Shown: positions 9,563 through 18,679 of the stretch, one piece after another
Numbering within the stretch: the stretch's first letter is position 1
Layout: every line of letters starts with the position of its first letter
NCBI GenBank assembly: GCA_963822705.1
Contig: CAWGIX010000012.1
Span: 62,001-126,000 of the forward strand
Length of the DNA: 64,000 nt
Origin: CAVRQM01 sp963822705
Lineage (GTDB): Bacteria > Pseudomonadota > Alphaproteobacteria > Acetobacterales > Acetobacteraceae
Direction of reading: 5' to 3'
Position numbers and translations under genes: made by a program
The notes under the pieces: model-generated
Databases searched by the model: none
Seen by the model: only the letters and a program-made list of their open reading frames with translations
Told to the model about the DNA's origin: nothing

Positions 9563-10777
9563 CTACCTGTCGATCTCGCCGAACACGACGTCGATGGACC
9601 CGATAATGGCAACGGCGTCCGCAAGCATGTGCCGCTTGGCCATGACGTTCATCGCCTGCAAATGCGAGAACCCGGTCGGCCGGATCTTGCAGCGGTACGG
9701 CTTGTTGGTGCCGTCCGCGACGAGGTACACGGCGAACTCGCCTTTCGGACTTTCCGTCGCCGTGTAGGTGGCGCCGGCAGGGACGTGATAGCCCTCGGTA
9801 AAAAGCTTGAAGTGATGGATCAGCGCTTCCATCGAGCGTTTCATTTCGGCGCGCTTCGGGGGAGAAATCTTGTTGTCCTGCACCTTGATCGGGCCCGGCT
9901 GCATCTGCGCCAGGCACTGCCTGATGATTTTGACGCTTTCCAGCATCTCCATCATGCGCACCATATAGCGGTCGAAACAGTCGCCGTTTCGGCCCACCGG
10001 CACCTCGAACTCGACCAGATGGTACTTGTCGTAGGGCTGCGCCCGCCGCAAATCCCAGGGCACGCCGGAAGCGCGCAGCGGCGGACCCGAAAAACCCCAT
10101 GCCAGCGCCTGCTCCGGCGGCACGATGCCGATATCCACCGTGCGCTGTTTCCAGATGCGGTTGGCGGTCAGCAGCTCGGACAGTTCGTCGACGAATTTCG
10201 GAAACGTCTCCGCCCAGCCGGCAATGCGGTCCTCCAGCCCGGCCGGCAAGTCCCTGGACACGCCGCCGGGCCTGAAATAATTGGAGTGCAAACGCGCTCC
10301 CGATGCCGCGTCATAAAACTCCATCAGTTTTTCGCGTTCCTCAAAACCCCACAGGCTGGGCGTGATGGCGCCTACATCAAGCGCGTAGGTCGTCACGTTC
10401 AGCAGGTGATTCAGAACCCGGGTAATTTCGGCGAACAGCACACGTATCCACTGCGCGCGCTCCGGCACCTCCACGCCCAGCAGCTTTTCGACCGCCAGCG
10501 CAAAGGTGTGCTCCATGCACATCGGGCTGACATAGTCGAGCCGATCGAAATACGGCACCGCCTGCAGATAGGTCTTGTACTCGATCAGTTTCTCAGTGCC
10601 GCGATGCAGCAGGCCGATATGCGGGTCGGCCCGCTCCACCACCTCGCCGTCCATTTCCAGGATCAGCCGCAGTACGCCATGTGCCGCCGGGTGCTGTGGG
10701 CCGAAATTGATCGCATGGCTGTCAATCTCGACGGTTTTCTTGGGCGGGACCGGCTCCTGCAGAATGGTCGTGCTCAC
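9563..10777 (-). CDS. nuoD: NADH-quinone oxidoreductase subunit D
   Basis: 49-kDa-type subunit that forms the quinone-binding pocket with NuoB. The 404-residue protein shows the family motifs NFGPQHPAAHGVLRL, HIGLLHRGTEKLIEYKTY, MCMEHTFALAVEKLL and the C-terminal IGSIDVVFGEIDR. Its start overlaps the nuoC stop by four bases, indicating translational coupling. Intact. Confidence 0.98.
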   Translation of the reverse strand: MSTTILQEPVPPKKTVEIDSHAINFGPQHPAAHGVLRLILEMDGEVVERADPHIGLLHRGTEKLIEYKTYLQAVPYFDRLDYVSPMCMEHTFALAVEKLLGVEVPERAQWIRVLFAEITRVLNHLLNVTTYALDVGAITPSLWGFEEREKLMEFYDAASGARLHSNYFRPGGVSRDLPAGLEDRIAGWAETFPKFVDELSELLTANRIWKQRTVDIGIVPPEQALAWGFSGPPLRASGVPWDLRRAQPYDKYHLVEFEVPVGRNGDCFDRYMVRMMEMLESVKIIRQCLAQMQPGPIKVQDNKISPPKRAEMKRSMEALIHHFKLFTEGYHVPAGATYTATESPKGEFAVYLVADGTNKPYRCKIRPTGFSHLQAMNVMAKRHMLADAVAIIGSIDVVFGEIDR

Positions 10778-11451
10778 GGTTTTGCCCCCGGCGCCGGCGT
10801 CGCCGCATGGGCCGCCGCGCCCAGCTTACCTTCGGCACGGGTCTCGTGCGCCTTCTCGTCACCCGGCAGGGTGGTCATCGCCTCCCACGGCGACAGGAAA
10901 TCGAAGCTGCGGAATTCCTGAGTCAACCTGACCGGCTCATACACCACCTGCTTGCGATCTTCGTCGTACCGCAATTCCACGTAGCCGGTCAGCGGAAAGT
11001 CCTTGCGCAGCGGGTGGCCTTCAAAACCGTAGTCGGTCAAAATTCGCCGCATGTCCGGCTGGCCGGAGAACACGATCCCGTACAGGTCCCAGGCCTCGCG
11101 TTCCCACCATGTCGCACACGGCCACACGCCGCAGACCGACGGCACCGGCGTGGCCTCGTCCGTGGTGACCACGACGCGGATGCGGTGATTGAGGCTGACC
11201 GACAGCAGGTTATAGACGACATCGAAACGCCCAGGGCCCCGCTCCGGCCAGTCCACGCCGCACACATCCATCATCTGCTCGCAGGCGAAGCGCGGATCGT
11301 CGCGCAGCCTTAACGCCACTTCCGCGACGGCGTCGGCGCGTGCGTGCGCCACCACTTCGCCCTTTTCGGTTCCGCAGGACAGGACGCCGGGCACGGAGTT
11401 CAGAGCTTCCAATAGGGCCGCCGTACGATCGGATGCGGCGGCATCAACCAC
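10774..11451 (-). CDS. nuoC: NADH-quinone oxidoreductase subunit C
   Basis: 30-kDa-type subunit of the peripheral arm, 225 residues, separate from NuoD (not fused as in Escherichia coli). The signature WWEREAWDLYGIVFSGQPDMRRILTDYGFEGHPLRKDFPLTG is present around residues 130-175 and is followed by a short Ala/Pro-rich tail. The start overlaps nuoB by 8 bases and the end overlaps nuoD by 4. Confidence 0.97.
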   Translation of the reverse strand: MVDAAASDRTAALLEALNSVPGVLSCGTEKGEVVAHARADAVAEVALRLRDDPRFACEQMMDVCGVDWPERGPGRFDVVYNLLSVSLNHRIRVVVTTDEATPVPSVCGVWPCATWWEREAWDLYGIVFSGQPDMRRILTDYGFEGHPLRKDFPLTGYVELRYDEDRKQVVYEPVRLTQEFRSFDFLSPWEAMTTLPGDEKAHETRAEGKLGAAAHAATPAPGAKP

Positions 11452-12046
11452 GCAAGATACTCCCGGTCCGCCGGATCTTCTTCTGCAACTGCATGATTCC
11501 GTAGACTAGCGCTTCGGCCGTGGGCGGGCAGCCCGGAACATAGATGTCGACCGGCACCACGCGATCGCAGCCACGCACGACTGAGTAGGAGTAATGGTAG
11601 TAGCCGCCGCCATTGGCGCAGCTACCCATGCTGATCACCCAGCGCGGTTCCGGCATCTGGTCGTAGACCTTGCGCAGCGCGGGAGCCATCTTGTTGCACA
11701 GCGTGCCGGCGACGATCATCACGTCACTCTGTCGCGGGGAAGCGCGCGGGATCACTCCGAGCCGATCCAGGTCGTATCGCGGCATATAGGCGTGGATCAT
11801 TTCCACCGCACAGCAGGCCAGGCCGAACGTCATCGGCCACAAGCTGCCCGTGCGGGCCCAGTTCACCAGCCGGTCCAGATTGGCAACCACAAAACCTTTG
11901 TCCTCGACCTCGCCGGTGATGCCCTTGACCACCGCTTCCGGCTCGGGACCTGGGGGCAGGTGCTGGCGGTCCCAGGCAATATCCTGCTCGGTCGCCATCC
12001 CCCTCTTGCCGGCGACGAACGCCAGACCCTCGGTGTCGATGCTCAT
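11444..12046 (-). CDS. nuoB: NADH-quinone oxidoreductase subunit B
   Basis: Subunit that carries the last [4Fe-4S] cluster, N2, next to the quinone site. The cluster ligands are seen in GLACCAVEM, the MGSCANGGG segment and VPGCPP. The open frame extends upstream to 12124, but the ATG at 12046 is preferred because it follows a GGGAG sequence and gives the family-type N-terminus; this yields 200 residues. It lies 43 bases after nuoA. Confidence 0.97.
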   Translation of the reverse strand: MSIDTEGLAFVAGKRGMATEQDIAWDRQHLPPGPEPEAVVKGITGEVEDKGFVVANLDRLVNWARTGSLWPMTFGLACCAVEMIHAYMPRYDLDRLGVIPRASPRQSDVMIVAGTLCNKMAPALRKVYDQMPEPRWVISMGSCANGGGYYHYSYSVVRGCDRVVPVDIYVPGCPPTAEALVYGIMQLQKKIRRTGSILRG

Positions 12047-12089
12047 CGTGTCCCGTCTCCCGCTCGAGCAAGACGCACGTCGATCTCGG

Positions 12090-12455
12090 TCATTCCCAAT
12101 CCAGCGCGCCCTTGTTCCACTCATAGATGAAGCCGACGGTCAGCACTCCAAGGAAACCAAGCATCGAGAGGAAACCGAACACGCCGATCTCCGAGAGGCT
12201 GACCGCCCACGGAAACAGGAACGCAACCTCAAGGTCAAAGATGATGAACAAGATCGCGACCAGGTAGAAACGCACATCAAACCGTCGGCGGGCATCGTCG
12301 AACGGCTCGAACCCGCACTCGTACGCCGACACTTTTTCCGGATACGGCTTTTGCCGGGCCGCGAGCAGCGACCCCCCGACCAAGGCCACGCCGATGATGC
12401 CGGCGATCACAATGAAGACAATGATCGGAAAGTAGCTGGCTATGAGCGAATGCAT
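12090..12455 (-). CDS. nuoA: NADH-quinone oxidoreductase subunit A
   Basis: First gene of the nuo operon; a small membrane subunit of complex I with three helices, 121 residues. The conserved segment SAYECGFEPFDDARRRFDVRFYLVAILFIIFDLEVAFLFPW is present. The ATG at 12455 is chosen because it has AGGG upstream and matches the family start; the frame stays open to 12506. The operon promoter should lie between here and tRNA-Asp (12456-12550), but no clear -35/-10 pair was seen. Confidence 0.96.
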   Translation of the reverse strand: MHSLIASYFPIIVFIVIAGIIGVALVGGSLLAARQKPYPEKVSAYECGFEPFDDARRRFDVRFYLVAILFIIFDLEVAFLFPWAVSLSEIGVFGFLSMLGFLGVLTVGFIYEWNKGALDWE

Positions 12456-12550
12456 GGCCCTGTTCCCGAACGAAGCCGGTTTTGCCGCACTGCAGCGAGG
12501 CGCCACAATAGCCTATGCCGCGCGGAGCGCCAGTGGCGGAGAGGCCGAAC

Positions 12551-12627
<77 letters not shown>

Positions 12628-12721
12628 AGCTTGGAGGCGGAGCAGTTAGAGCCCGGGCCTCGCGGCGTCAAGCGAAGCGCCGCTTTTGGCCCCCGTTTGC
12701 GCCCGCGTTTTGGCCCGCTTG

Positions 12722-13156
12722 TCAGGCGCCCACGCTGGCGCCGTCGGTCAGCACGCAGCCGCTGATCCGCCAGGAACCGTCGCTCTCGTGCTCCATGAAA
12801 TACAGCGCCCCCCGATTGGCGCCATCCGGACCGACCACCTCGACGCGCTGAACAACCTGGCCGCCATCCGTGGTGACAGGCCCGAACGCGGTGGAGCGGG
12901 GCCGGTACACGGGCTGATAGCCGCGACGGACCATGTCCATGAACGAGTTGGGATCCCCGCCAAACTGGGCCTGAATCCCCGGCGAGGCGAATGCGAACGC
13001 CGCCGGGCCGTCATCGTGGCGAAACGCGTCCATCTGCTGTTGAATGATATGCTGGATCGCATCGCGATCACCCGCCGAGAGCCCGACAGGTGCGTCATCG
13101 GCACGGGCGAGCCCGATGCCGACCCCCAGCAGCAAGGCAACCGCAACCCACCTCAT
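12722..13156 (-). CDS. Exported DUF4864-type protein
   Basis: A 144-residue protein with a signal peptide, cleaved probably after ...GIGLARA near residue 20. The mature part has the DUF4864 pattern: DRDAIQHIIQQQMDAFRHDD followed by AFAFASPGIQAQFG and a C-terminal beta-rich section ending WRISGCVLTDG. This is a small NTF2-like/SnoaL-like fold family of unknown function. The ATG at 13156 is selected because it follows GAAGGAGGCAGCG; the open frame continues upstream. It is transcribed away from the divergent gene at 13244. Confidence 0.8.
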   Translation of the reverse strand: MRWVAVALLLGVGIGLARADDAPVGLSAGDRDAIQHIIQQQMDAFRHDDGPAAFAFASPGIQAQFGGDPNSFMDMVRRGYQPVYRPRSTAFGPVTTDGGQVVQRVEVVGPDGANRGALYFMEHESDGSWRISGCVLTDGASVGA

Positions 13157-13243
13157 CGCTGCCTCCTTCTGGCTCGAATACTTCAAATTGTCCGGGCAAC
13201 CTCCGTCGCAAGTCAATCGTTAGCGGCGGCAGGAGATTGCGCC

Positions 13244-13595
13244 ATGTTTCAGCCGGTGCGCGGCTCGCGAGCCCGATCCGTGGCGAGGCCAGTCGAGGCC
13301 AACTTGGCTGGCTGGGGCTGGCGGTTGGGGTGGGTGCTGGCCGGTTCGATTTTGCTGGCGGGCGGCGGCTCTTGCCCAGGACAACCAGCAGACTGCCCCA
13401 GGTCCGAGCGCCCCGGCCGGCTCGGCCCAGACAGCGCCCGCGTCCCCCGGTGCCGATACGGGCGTCATCAAGCCCCCGCCCAATGTCGACCCGAAAATCC
13501 GCATTCCGCCGAAAGTGCCCCCGGCAGCCCTGCCGACGCCGGTCATCCCGCCACCCGGGACCCCCGGCGGCAACCCGGACGTGCAGCCAAAATGA
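13244..13595 (+). CDS. Small exported proline-rich protein (frameshifted)
   Basis: A short gene hidden by an indel. An AGGAG site precedes the ATG at 13244. The first frame gives a basic N-terminus and hydrophobic segment WVLAGSILLA; the other frame continues ALAQDNQQTAPG and ends KPPPNVDPKIRIPPKV ... TPVIPPPGTPGGNPDVQPK. Removing one G from the GGG near 13360 yields a normal signal peptide with a cleavage site after ALA, and a mature proline-rich tail of about 75 residues. Similar short exported Pro-rich proteins exist in Acetobacteraceae (recollection, not a search). Function unknown; possibly periplasmic. Confidence 0.65.
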
Positions 13596-13608
13596 GCGTT
13601 TGGCTGAA

Positions 13609-13680
13609 TGGGCGGTGACGGTTTCGAACCGCCGACCCTCTCGGTGTAAACGAGATGCTCTACCGCTGAGCTAACCGCCC
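13609..13680 (-). tRNA. tRNA-Val (anticodon TAC)
   Basis: The reverse complement folds as a 72-base cloverleaf with acceptor stem GGGCGGT/ACCGCCC, D arm GCTCAGCGGTAGAGC, anticodon loop TTTACAC (TAC) in a TCTCG/CGAGA stem, and T arm GGCGGTTCGAAACCGTC. CCA is not encoded, unlike in the neighbouring tRNA-Asp and tRNA-Leu genes. Confidence 0.95.
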
Positions 13681-13733
13681 ACGGCGTGGAGTCTAAAGAC
13701 AGCTGCGGGCGGACACAATCGCACCAGGGATGG

Positions 13734-13761
13734 GCTGGTCGGTGCGCGAGGACCGGCCAGC
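13734..13761. terminator. Hairpin between tRNA-Val and the lon 3' end
   Basis: An inverted repeat of ten base pairs (GCTGGTCGGT against ACCGGCCAGC, one G-U pair per strand) with an 8-base loop lies 75 bases beyond the lon stop. There is no T run, so factor-independent termination is only possible, not shown. Confidence 0.35.
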
Positions 13762-13835
13762 ACGTGGCGGCTTGCCGCGAAACCGGAGGGCCGGCCTGAT
13801 GCCGACCCCCCTCTCCAGTTCCGTACCGAGTTGCC

Positions 13836-16298
13836 CTAGTGCGGCAGCGACGCGCCGATTGCGGGGGGCACCGCGGCGGGGGTTACCACCGCATCGGCTT
13901 CCACCGGCTCAGTCCACTCGATCGCCTCCGGCTTGCGCACCAGAGCCTGGGCGATCACGTCGTCGACATGGGCCACGGGCAGCAAGGTCAGGTTCTTCTT
14001 CACGTTGTCCGGGATTTCGGCCAGATCCTTCTCGTTGTCTTTCGGGATGAACACGGTGGTGATGCCGGCTCGCAAAGCTGCCAGCAGCTTTTCCTTCAAC
14101 CCGCCGATGGGCAGCACTCGGCCGCGTAGCGTGATCTCGCCGGTCATTGCAACATCGCGGCGTACCGGAATACCGGTGAGCACCGAAACAATGCTGGTTG
14201 CCATCGCAATGCCGGCCGACGGACCGTCTTTCGGCGTGGCGCCCTCCGGCACGTGCACGTGGATGTCGCGCTTCTCGAACAGCGTCGGTTTCAGGCCGAA
14301 CGTCACCGCCCGGCTGCGCACGTAGGACAGGGCAGCGGACACGCTTTCCTGCATCACGTCACCCAACTTGCCGGTGTGCTTCACGTTGCCCTTGCCCGGC
14401 ACCATGACGCTCTCGATGGTCAGTATCTCGCCGCCCACCTCGGTCCAGGCGAGGCCGGTGACCACGCCCACCATGTCAGTGTCTTCGAGGTCGCCGAACC
14501 GGAATTTCCGGACGCCGGCATATTTCTCGACGTTCTTTGCCGTGAAGCTGAGCTTTTTCACCTTCTTGGTGACGATCTCCTTGACCGCCTTGCGCGCCAG
14601 ATTGGCGATCTCGCGTTCCAGGTTCCGCACCCCCGCCTCGCGGGTATAGTAGCGGATCAGGTCGCGCAAACCCTCGTCGCTGATCGACCATTCGCCCGGT
14701 TTAAGGCTATGCGCCTCGCCCTGCTTGGCGATCAGGTGCCGCTTGGCGATCTCCACTTTTTCGTCCTCGGTGTAGCCGGGGATGCGAATGATCTCCATGC
14801 GGTCCATCAGCGGCTGCGGCATGCGCAGGCTGTTGGCCGTGGTTACGAACATGACGTCCGACAGGTCGTAGTCCACTTCCAGATAGTGGTCCTGGAAGGT
14901 GCTGTTCTGTTCCGGGTCGAGCACTTCCAGCAGCGCCGAGGAGGGATCGCCCCGCCAGTCGGCCCCTAGCTTGTCGACCTCGTCGAGCAGGAATAGCGGG
15001 TTGCTGGCCTTGGCCTTCTTCATGCCCTGAATCACTTTTCCGGGCATCGAGCCGATGTAGGTGCGGCGGTGTCCGCGAATCTCGGCCTCGTCGCGCACGC
15101 CGCCAAGACTCATGCGCACGAAGCTGCGGCCGGTGGCCCGCGCCACCGACTTGCCGAGCGAGGTCTTGCCGACCCCGGGCGGCCCGACCAGGCACAGGAT
15201 CGGTCCCCGCATCTTGGTGGTACGCGACTGCACGGCCAAGTATTCGAGGATGCGCTCCTTGACTTTCTCCAGGCCAAAATGATCCGCGTTGAGCACTTCC
15301 TCGGCCTTGACCACGTCGTGCTTCACCCGGCTGCGCTTCTTCCAGGGGATCGATAACAGCCAATCGAGATAGTTGCGCACCACCGTCGCTTCGGCACTCA
15401 TCGGGCTCATGGTCCGCAGTTTCTTCAGCTCGCTGGTCGCCCGCTCCAACGCCTCCTTCGACAGGCGCGTCTTCTTGATCTTGGCTTCCAGCTCGGCGGT
15501 CTCGTCCTTGCCGTCCTCGCCCTCGCCCAGCTCTTTCTGGATCGCCTTCAACTGCTCGTTGAGGTAGTACTCGCGCTGCGTCTTCTCCATCTGCCGCTTG
15601 ACGCGGTTGCGGATGCGTTTCTCCACCTGCAGTACGCCGATTTCGGACTCCATGTGGCCGAATACCCGCTCCAGCCGCTCGCCGACGCGGGGCAGTTCCA
15701 GCAGCTCCTGTTTTTCGGCGATTTTCAGGCTCAGATGTGCGGCGACCGTATCGGCCAGCTTTGACGGCTCGTCGATCTGGTTGATCGAGACCAGCACCTC
15801 CGGAGCGATCTTCTTGTTGAGCTTTATGTATTGCTCGAACTGGCCGATCACCGTGCGGCCGAGCGCCTCCAGCTCACGCGCGTCCCCTACCTGCTCCGGC
15901 AGAGTTTCCACGTATGCCTCGAAATAGCTGTCCGTCTCGGTGAAACCCGTAATCGCCGCCCGCCGTCCGCCTTCCACCAAGACCTTCACCGTCCCGTCAG
16001 GCAGTTTCAACAGCTGCAGGATCGTCGACACTGTGCCGACGCGATAGATGTCGTCAGCCGACGGATCGTCCTGTGCGGCGTTCTTTTGAGCGATGAGCAG
16101 GATCTGCTTGTCCTCCTTCATCACCGCTTCCAGCGCGCGGACGCTTTTCTCCCGGCCAACGAACAACGGCACGATCATGTGGGGAAACACCACGATGTCG
16201 CGCAGCGGCAGTACCGGCAACGCTTCGCCGCTGACCGGAGCGGGTTTCGCGACGCGGCGGGAGGTTTTTTCGGTTTCGGACGAATCGGCGGGTGGCAT
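13836..16298 (-). CDS. lon: ATP-dependent protease Lon
   Basis: Cytoplasmic AAA+ serine protease that degrades misfolded and regulatory proteins; 820 residues, normal length. The N-terminal substrate domain starts PVLPLRDIVVFPHMIVPLFVGR. The ATPase domain has Walker A GPPGVGKTSLGKS near residue 373 and Walker B NPLFLLDEVDKL. The protease domain has DGPSAGIAMATS near residue 690, which contains the catalytic serine. The start at 16298 is chosen because GGAGGT lies 8 bases upstream; the open frame extends further. Transcribed in the order tig, clpP, clpX, lon, each with its own spacer. Confidence 0.97.
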   Translation of the reverse strand: MPPADSSETEKTSRRVAKPAPVSGEALPVLPLRDIVVFPHMIVPLFVGREKSVRALEAVMKEDKQILLIAQKNAAQDDPSADDIYRVGTVSTILQLLKLPDGTVKVLVEGGRRAAITGFTETDSYFEAYVETLPEQVGDARELEALGRTVIGQFEQYIKLNKKIAPEVLVSINQIDEPSKLADTVAAHLSLKIAEKQELLELPRVGERLERVFGHMESEIGVLQVEKRIRNRVKRQMEKTQREYYLNEQLKAIQKELGEGEDGKDETAELEAKIKKTRLSKEALERATSELKKLRTMSPMSAEATVVRNYLDWLLSIPWKKRSRVKHDVVKAEEVLNADHFGLEKVKERILEYLAVQSRTTKMRGPILCLVGPPGVGKTSLGKSVARATGRSFVRMSLGGVRDEAEIRGHRRTYIGSMPGKVIQGMKKAKASNPLFLLDEVDKLGADWRGDPSSALLEVLDPEQNSTFQDHYLEVDYDLSDVMFVTTANSLRMPQPLMDRMEIIRIPGYTEDEKVEIAKRHLIAKQGEAHSLKPGEWSISDEGLRDLIRYYTREAGVRNLEREIANLARKAVKEIVTKKVKKLSFTAKNVEKYAGVRKFRFGDLEDTDMVGVVTGLAWTEVGGEILTIESVMVPGKGNVKHTGKLGDVMQESVSAALSYVRSRAVTFGLKPTLFEKRDIHVHVPEGATPKDGPSAGIAMATSIVSVLTGIPVRRDVAMTGEITLRGRVLPIGGLKEKLLAALRAGITTVFIPKDNEKDLAEIPDNVKKNLTLLPVAHVDDVIAQALVRKPEAIEWTEPVEADAVVTPAAVPPAIGASLPH

Positions 16299-16468
16299 GG
16301 AAAAGACCTCCTTCAGACGATCGGCCTGAACCGATGATGGCATCGGTCCGCCCTCCATTAGGCACGGACCAGTTTGGCCGGTTCGCCCAGGCACCCCGAT
16401 CGTGGCAGGTGCGCAACGCCAGCTTTACTGTCCAAAATATCGTGGCACCAGTGGCAACCGACAAGACC

Positions 16469-16484
16469 CCGGGCAAAGGCCCGG
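16469..16484 (-). terminator. Hairpin after clpX
   Basis: CCGGGC-AAAG-GCCCGG forms a compact six-pair hairpin 13 bases beyond the clpX stop. On the minus strand it is followed by GGTCTTGT, a weak T tract. It may attenuate read-through from clpX into lon. Confidence 0.4.
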
Positions 16485-16496
16485 CCGCCGAACCGG

Positions 16497-17749
16497 TCAG
16501 GCAGTGTTCTCGACCGCGCCCTTGCCGTACAGGAACAGCGGATTGGCGCGGCTTTCGGCCACTTCGCGGTTGATGACGACCTCCTCCACGCCATCCAGGC
16601 TGGGCAGGTCGAACATCGTGTGCAGCAGGATGGTCTCCATGATCGAGCGCAGCCCACGGGCTCCGGTGCGCCGCGCTATCGCGCGCTTGGCCACCGACGT
16701 CAGGGCGTCTTCGGTAAAATTCAGCTTGACGCCCTCCATTTCGAACAGGCGGCCGTACTGCTTCACCAGCGCGTTCTTGGGTCTGGTCAGAATTTCCACC
16801 AGCGAGCCCTCGTCCAGATCCTCCAGCGTGGCCACCACGGGCAGGCGGCCGATGAACTCCGGAATCAGTCCGAAGCGCAGCAGGTCTTCCGGCTCGACTT
16901 CGCGCAGAATGGCGCCGGTGCGCCGCTCGTCGGGGTCGCGCACCTCCGCCCCGTAACCCATGCCCGAGCCTTTGCCGCGGGCGCTAATGATCTTCTCCAG
17001 CCCGGCGAACGCGCCGCCGCAGATGAACAGGATATTCGTCGTATCGACCTGCAAGAACTCCTGCTGCGGGTGCTTGCGCCCGCCCTGCGGGGGCACCGAA
17101 GCGACGGTGCCCTCCATGATCTTGAGCAGCGCCTGCTGCACGCCTTCGCCGCTCACGTCGCGGGTGATGCTGGGATTGTCGGATTTGCGGCTGATCTTGT
17201 CGACCTCGTCGATATAGACGATGCCGCGCTGCGCCCGTTCCACGTTGTAATCGGCCGACTGCAGCAATTTGAGGATGATGTTCTCCACGTCCTCGCCGAC
17301 ATAACCGGCCTCGGTCAGCGTGGTGGCGTCGGCCATGGTGAACGGCACGTCCAGGATGCGCGCCAGGGTCTGGGCCAAAAGCGTTTGCCGGTGCCGGTCG
17401 GGCCGACCAGCAGGATATTGGACTTGGCGATCTCGACGTCGTTGTTTTTCGCCCCATGTGCCAGCCGTTTGTAGTGGTTGTGCACGGCTACGCTGAGTAC
17501 CCGCTTCGCATGGTTCTGGCCTATGACGTAGTCGTCCAGAACCTTGCAAATCTCTTTTGGCGTGGGAACGCCGTCGCGCGATTTCACGAGGTGGGTCTTG
17601 TGTTCCTCGCGAATGATGTCCATGCACAGTTCGACGCATTCATCACAGATGAACACGGTTGGGCCGGCGATCAGCTTGCGGACCTCGTGCTGCGACTTGC
17701 CGCAGAACGAACAATACAGGGTGTTCTTCGACTCGTCCGACCTAGCCAT
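16497..17749 (-). CDS. clpX: ATP-dependent Clp protease ATP-binding subunit ClpX (frameshifted)
   Basis: AAA+ unfoldase that feeds substrates to ClpP. The N-terminal zinc-binding domain is visible as LYCSFCGKSQHEV ... FICDECVELC. Walker A begins NILLVGPTGTGK and continues, in the other frame, as TLLAQTLARILDVPFTMADATTLTEAGYVGED. Restoring one A to the AAA run at 17384-17386 (giving GKT) rejoins the frames. The C-terminal half has YIDEVDKISRKSDN and RRTGARGLRSIMETILL. The ATG at 17749 follows AGGAG by 5 bases. Length after correction is about 417 residues. The shift falls in the Walker A lysine-threonine pair of a core gene, so error is far more likely than decay. Confidence 0.96.
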
Positions 17750-17939
17750 TGGCACTCCTGACCCGGGCCTGCCGGAGACCCCAATCGAACTCTAGTCCCG
17801 GCGTCGCCGCCCCGACAAGGACGGTCCGACAGCCCGCGATGGATTGTCCGACACATACAGAGAACATGCCGGCGAGGGGCCGGGCAACTCACGATTTATG
17901 TGTGCCGTCCGCCCCGACATGACGCGCGCGAGGTCGCGC

Positions 17940-18581
17940 TCAGGGCTTCCCGTCGCCCGGCGGAGTCGGGCGGCTTTCCACCACTTCGTCCACGATGCCG
18001 AAATCCCGGCTCTCCTCGGCCGACATATAGGTGTCGCGCTCGAGTTTTGCTTCGATCGCCTCGATGGGCTGGCCGGTGTGGCGAGCATAGATCTCGTTCA
18101 GCCGATGCCTTGTATACAGGATCTCCCGGGCCTGGATCTCGATATCCGCGGCCTGGCCCTGTGCGCCCCCCGAGGGCTGGTGCACCATGATCCGGGAATT
18201 GGGGAGCGCAAAGCGCTTGCCCTTGGCCCCGGAGGTCAGCAGCAGGCTGCCCATGGAGGCGGCCTGACCGATGCAGACGGTGCTGACCGGGCTGCGGATA
18301 TACTGCATCGTATCGTAGATCGCCAGCCCGGCCGAAACCACGCCGCCCGGACTGTTGATATAGAAAGCGATGTCCTTGGAGGGATTCTCGCTCTCGAGGA
18401 AGAGTAGCTGGGCACAGATCAGCGCGCCCACCTGGTCGAACACGGCCCCGGTCAGAAAAATGATCCGCTCCTTCAGGAGCCTGGAATAGATGTCGAAGGC
18501 CCGCTCACCCCTGGCGGTCTGCTCGACTACCATCGGAACCAGTGCGTTGGCGTAGACCTCGACGGGATCGCGATCCCTCAT
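17940..18581 (-). CDS. clpP: ATP-dependent Clp protease proteolytic subunit ClpP
   Basis: Barrel-forming serine protease, partner of ClpX encoded next downstream. 213 residues. The catalytic triad can be placed at Ser109 (GQAASMGS), His134 (RIMVHQPSGG) and Asp183 (ERDTYMS). No second clpP is in the window. There is a 190-base gap to clpX, so clpX may also have its own promoter. Confidence 0.98.
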   Translation of the reverse strand: MRDRDPVEVYANALVPMVVEQTARGERAFDIYSRLLKERIIFLTGAVFDQVGALICAQLLFLESENPSKDIAFYINSPGGVVSAGLAIYDTMQYIRSPVSTVCIGQAASMGSLLLTSGAKGKRFALPNSRIMVHQPSGGAQGQAADIEIQAREILYTRHRLNEIYARHTGQPIEAIEAKLERDTYMSAEESRDFGIVDEVVESRPTPPGDGKP

Positions 18582-18679
18582 GCTTCAGGAACCCTTTGGG
18601 AGGCCGCCCAGCGTGGCCGGACGGGGTTAATCGAGGGCAAAAGGTGGCGTAGCGAAGTGAACCCGTCAGCCCCCGGCAT

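Noticed and set aside
13220..13573. A Gly/Pro-rich minus-strand frame of 117 codons.
   Set aside because: It is antisense to the small exported protein, which has a ribosome-binding site and a signal peptide; the minus frame has neither.
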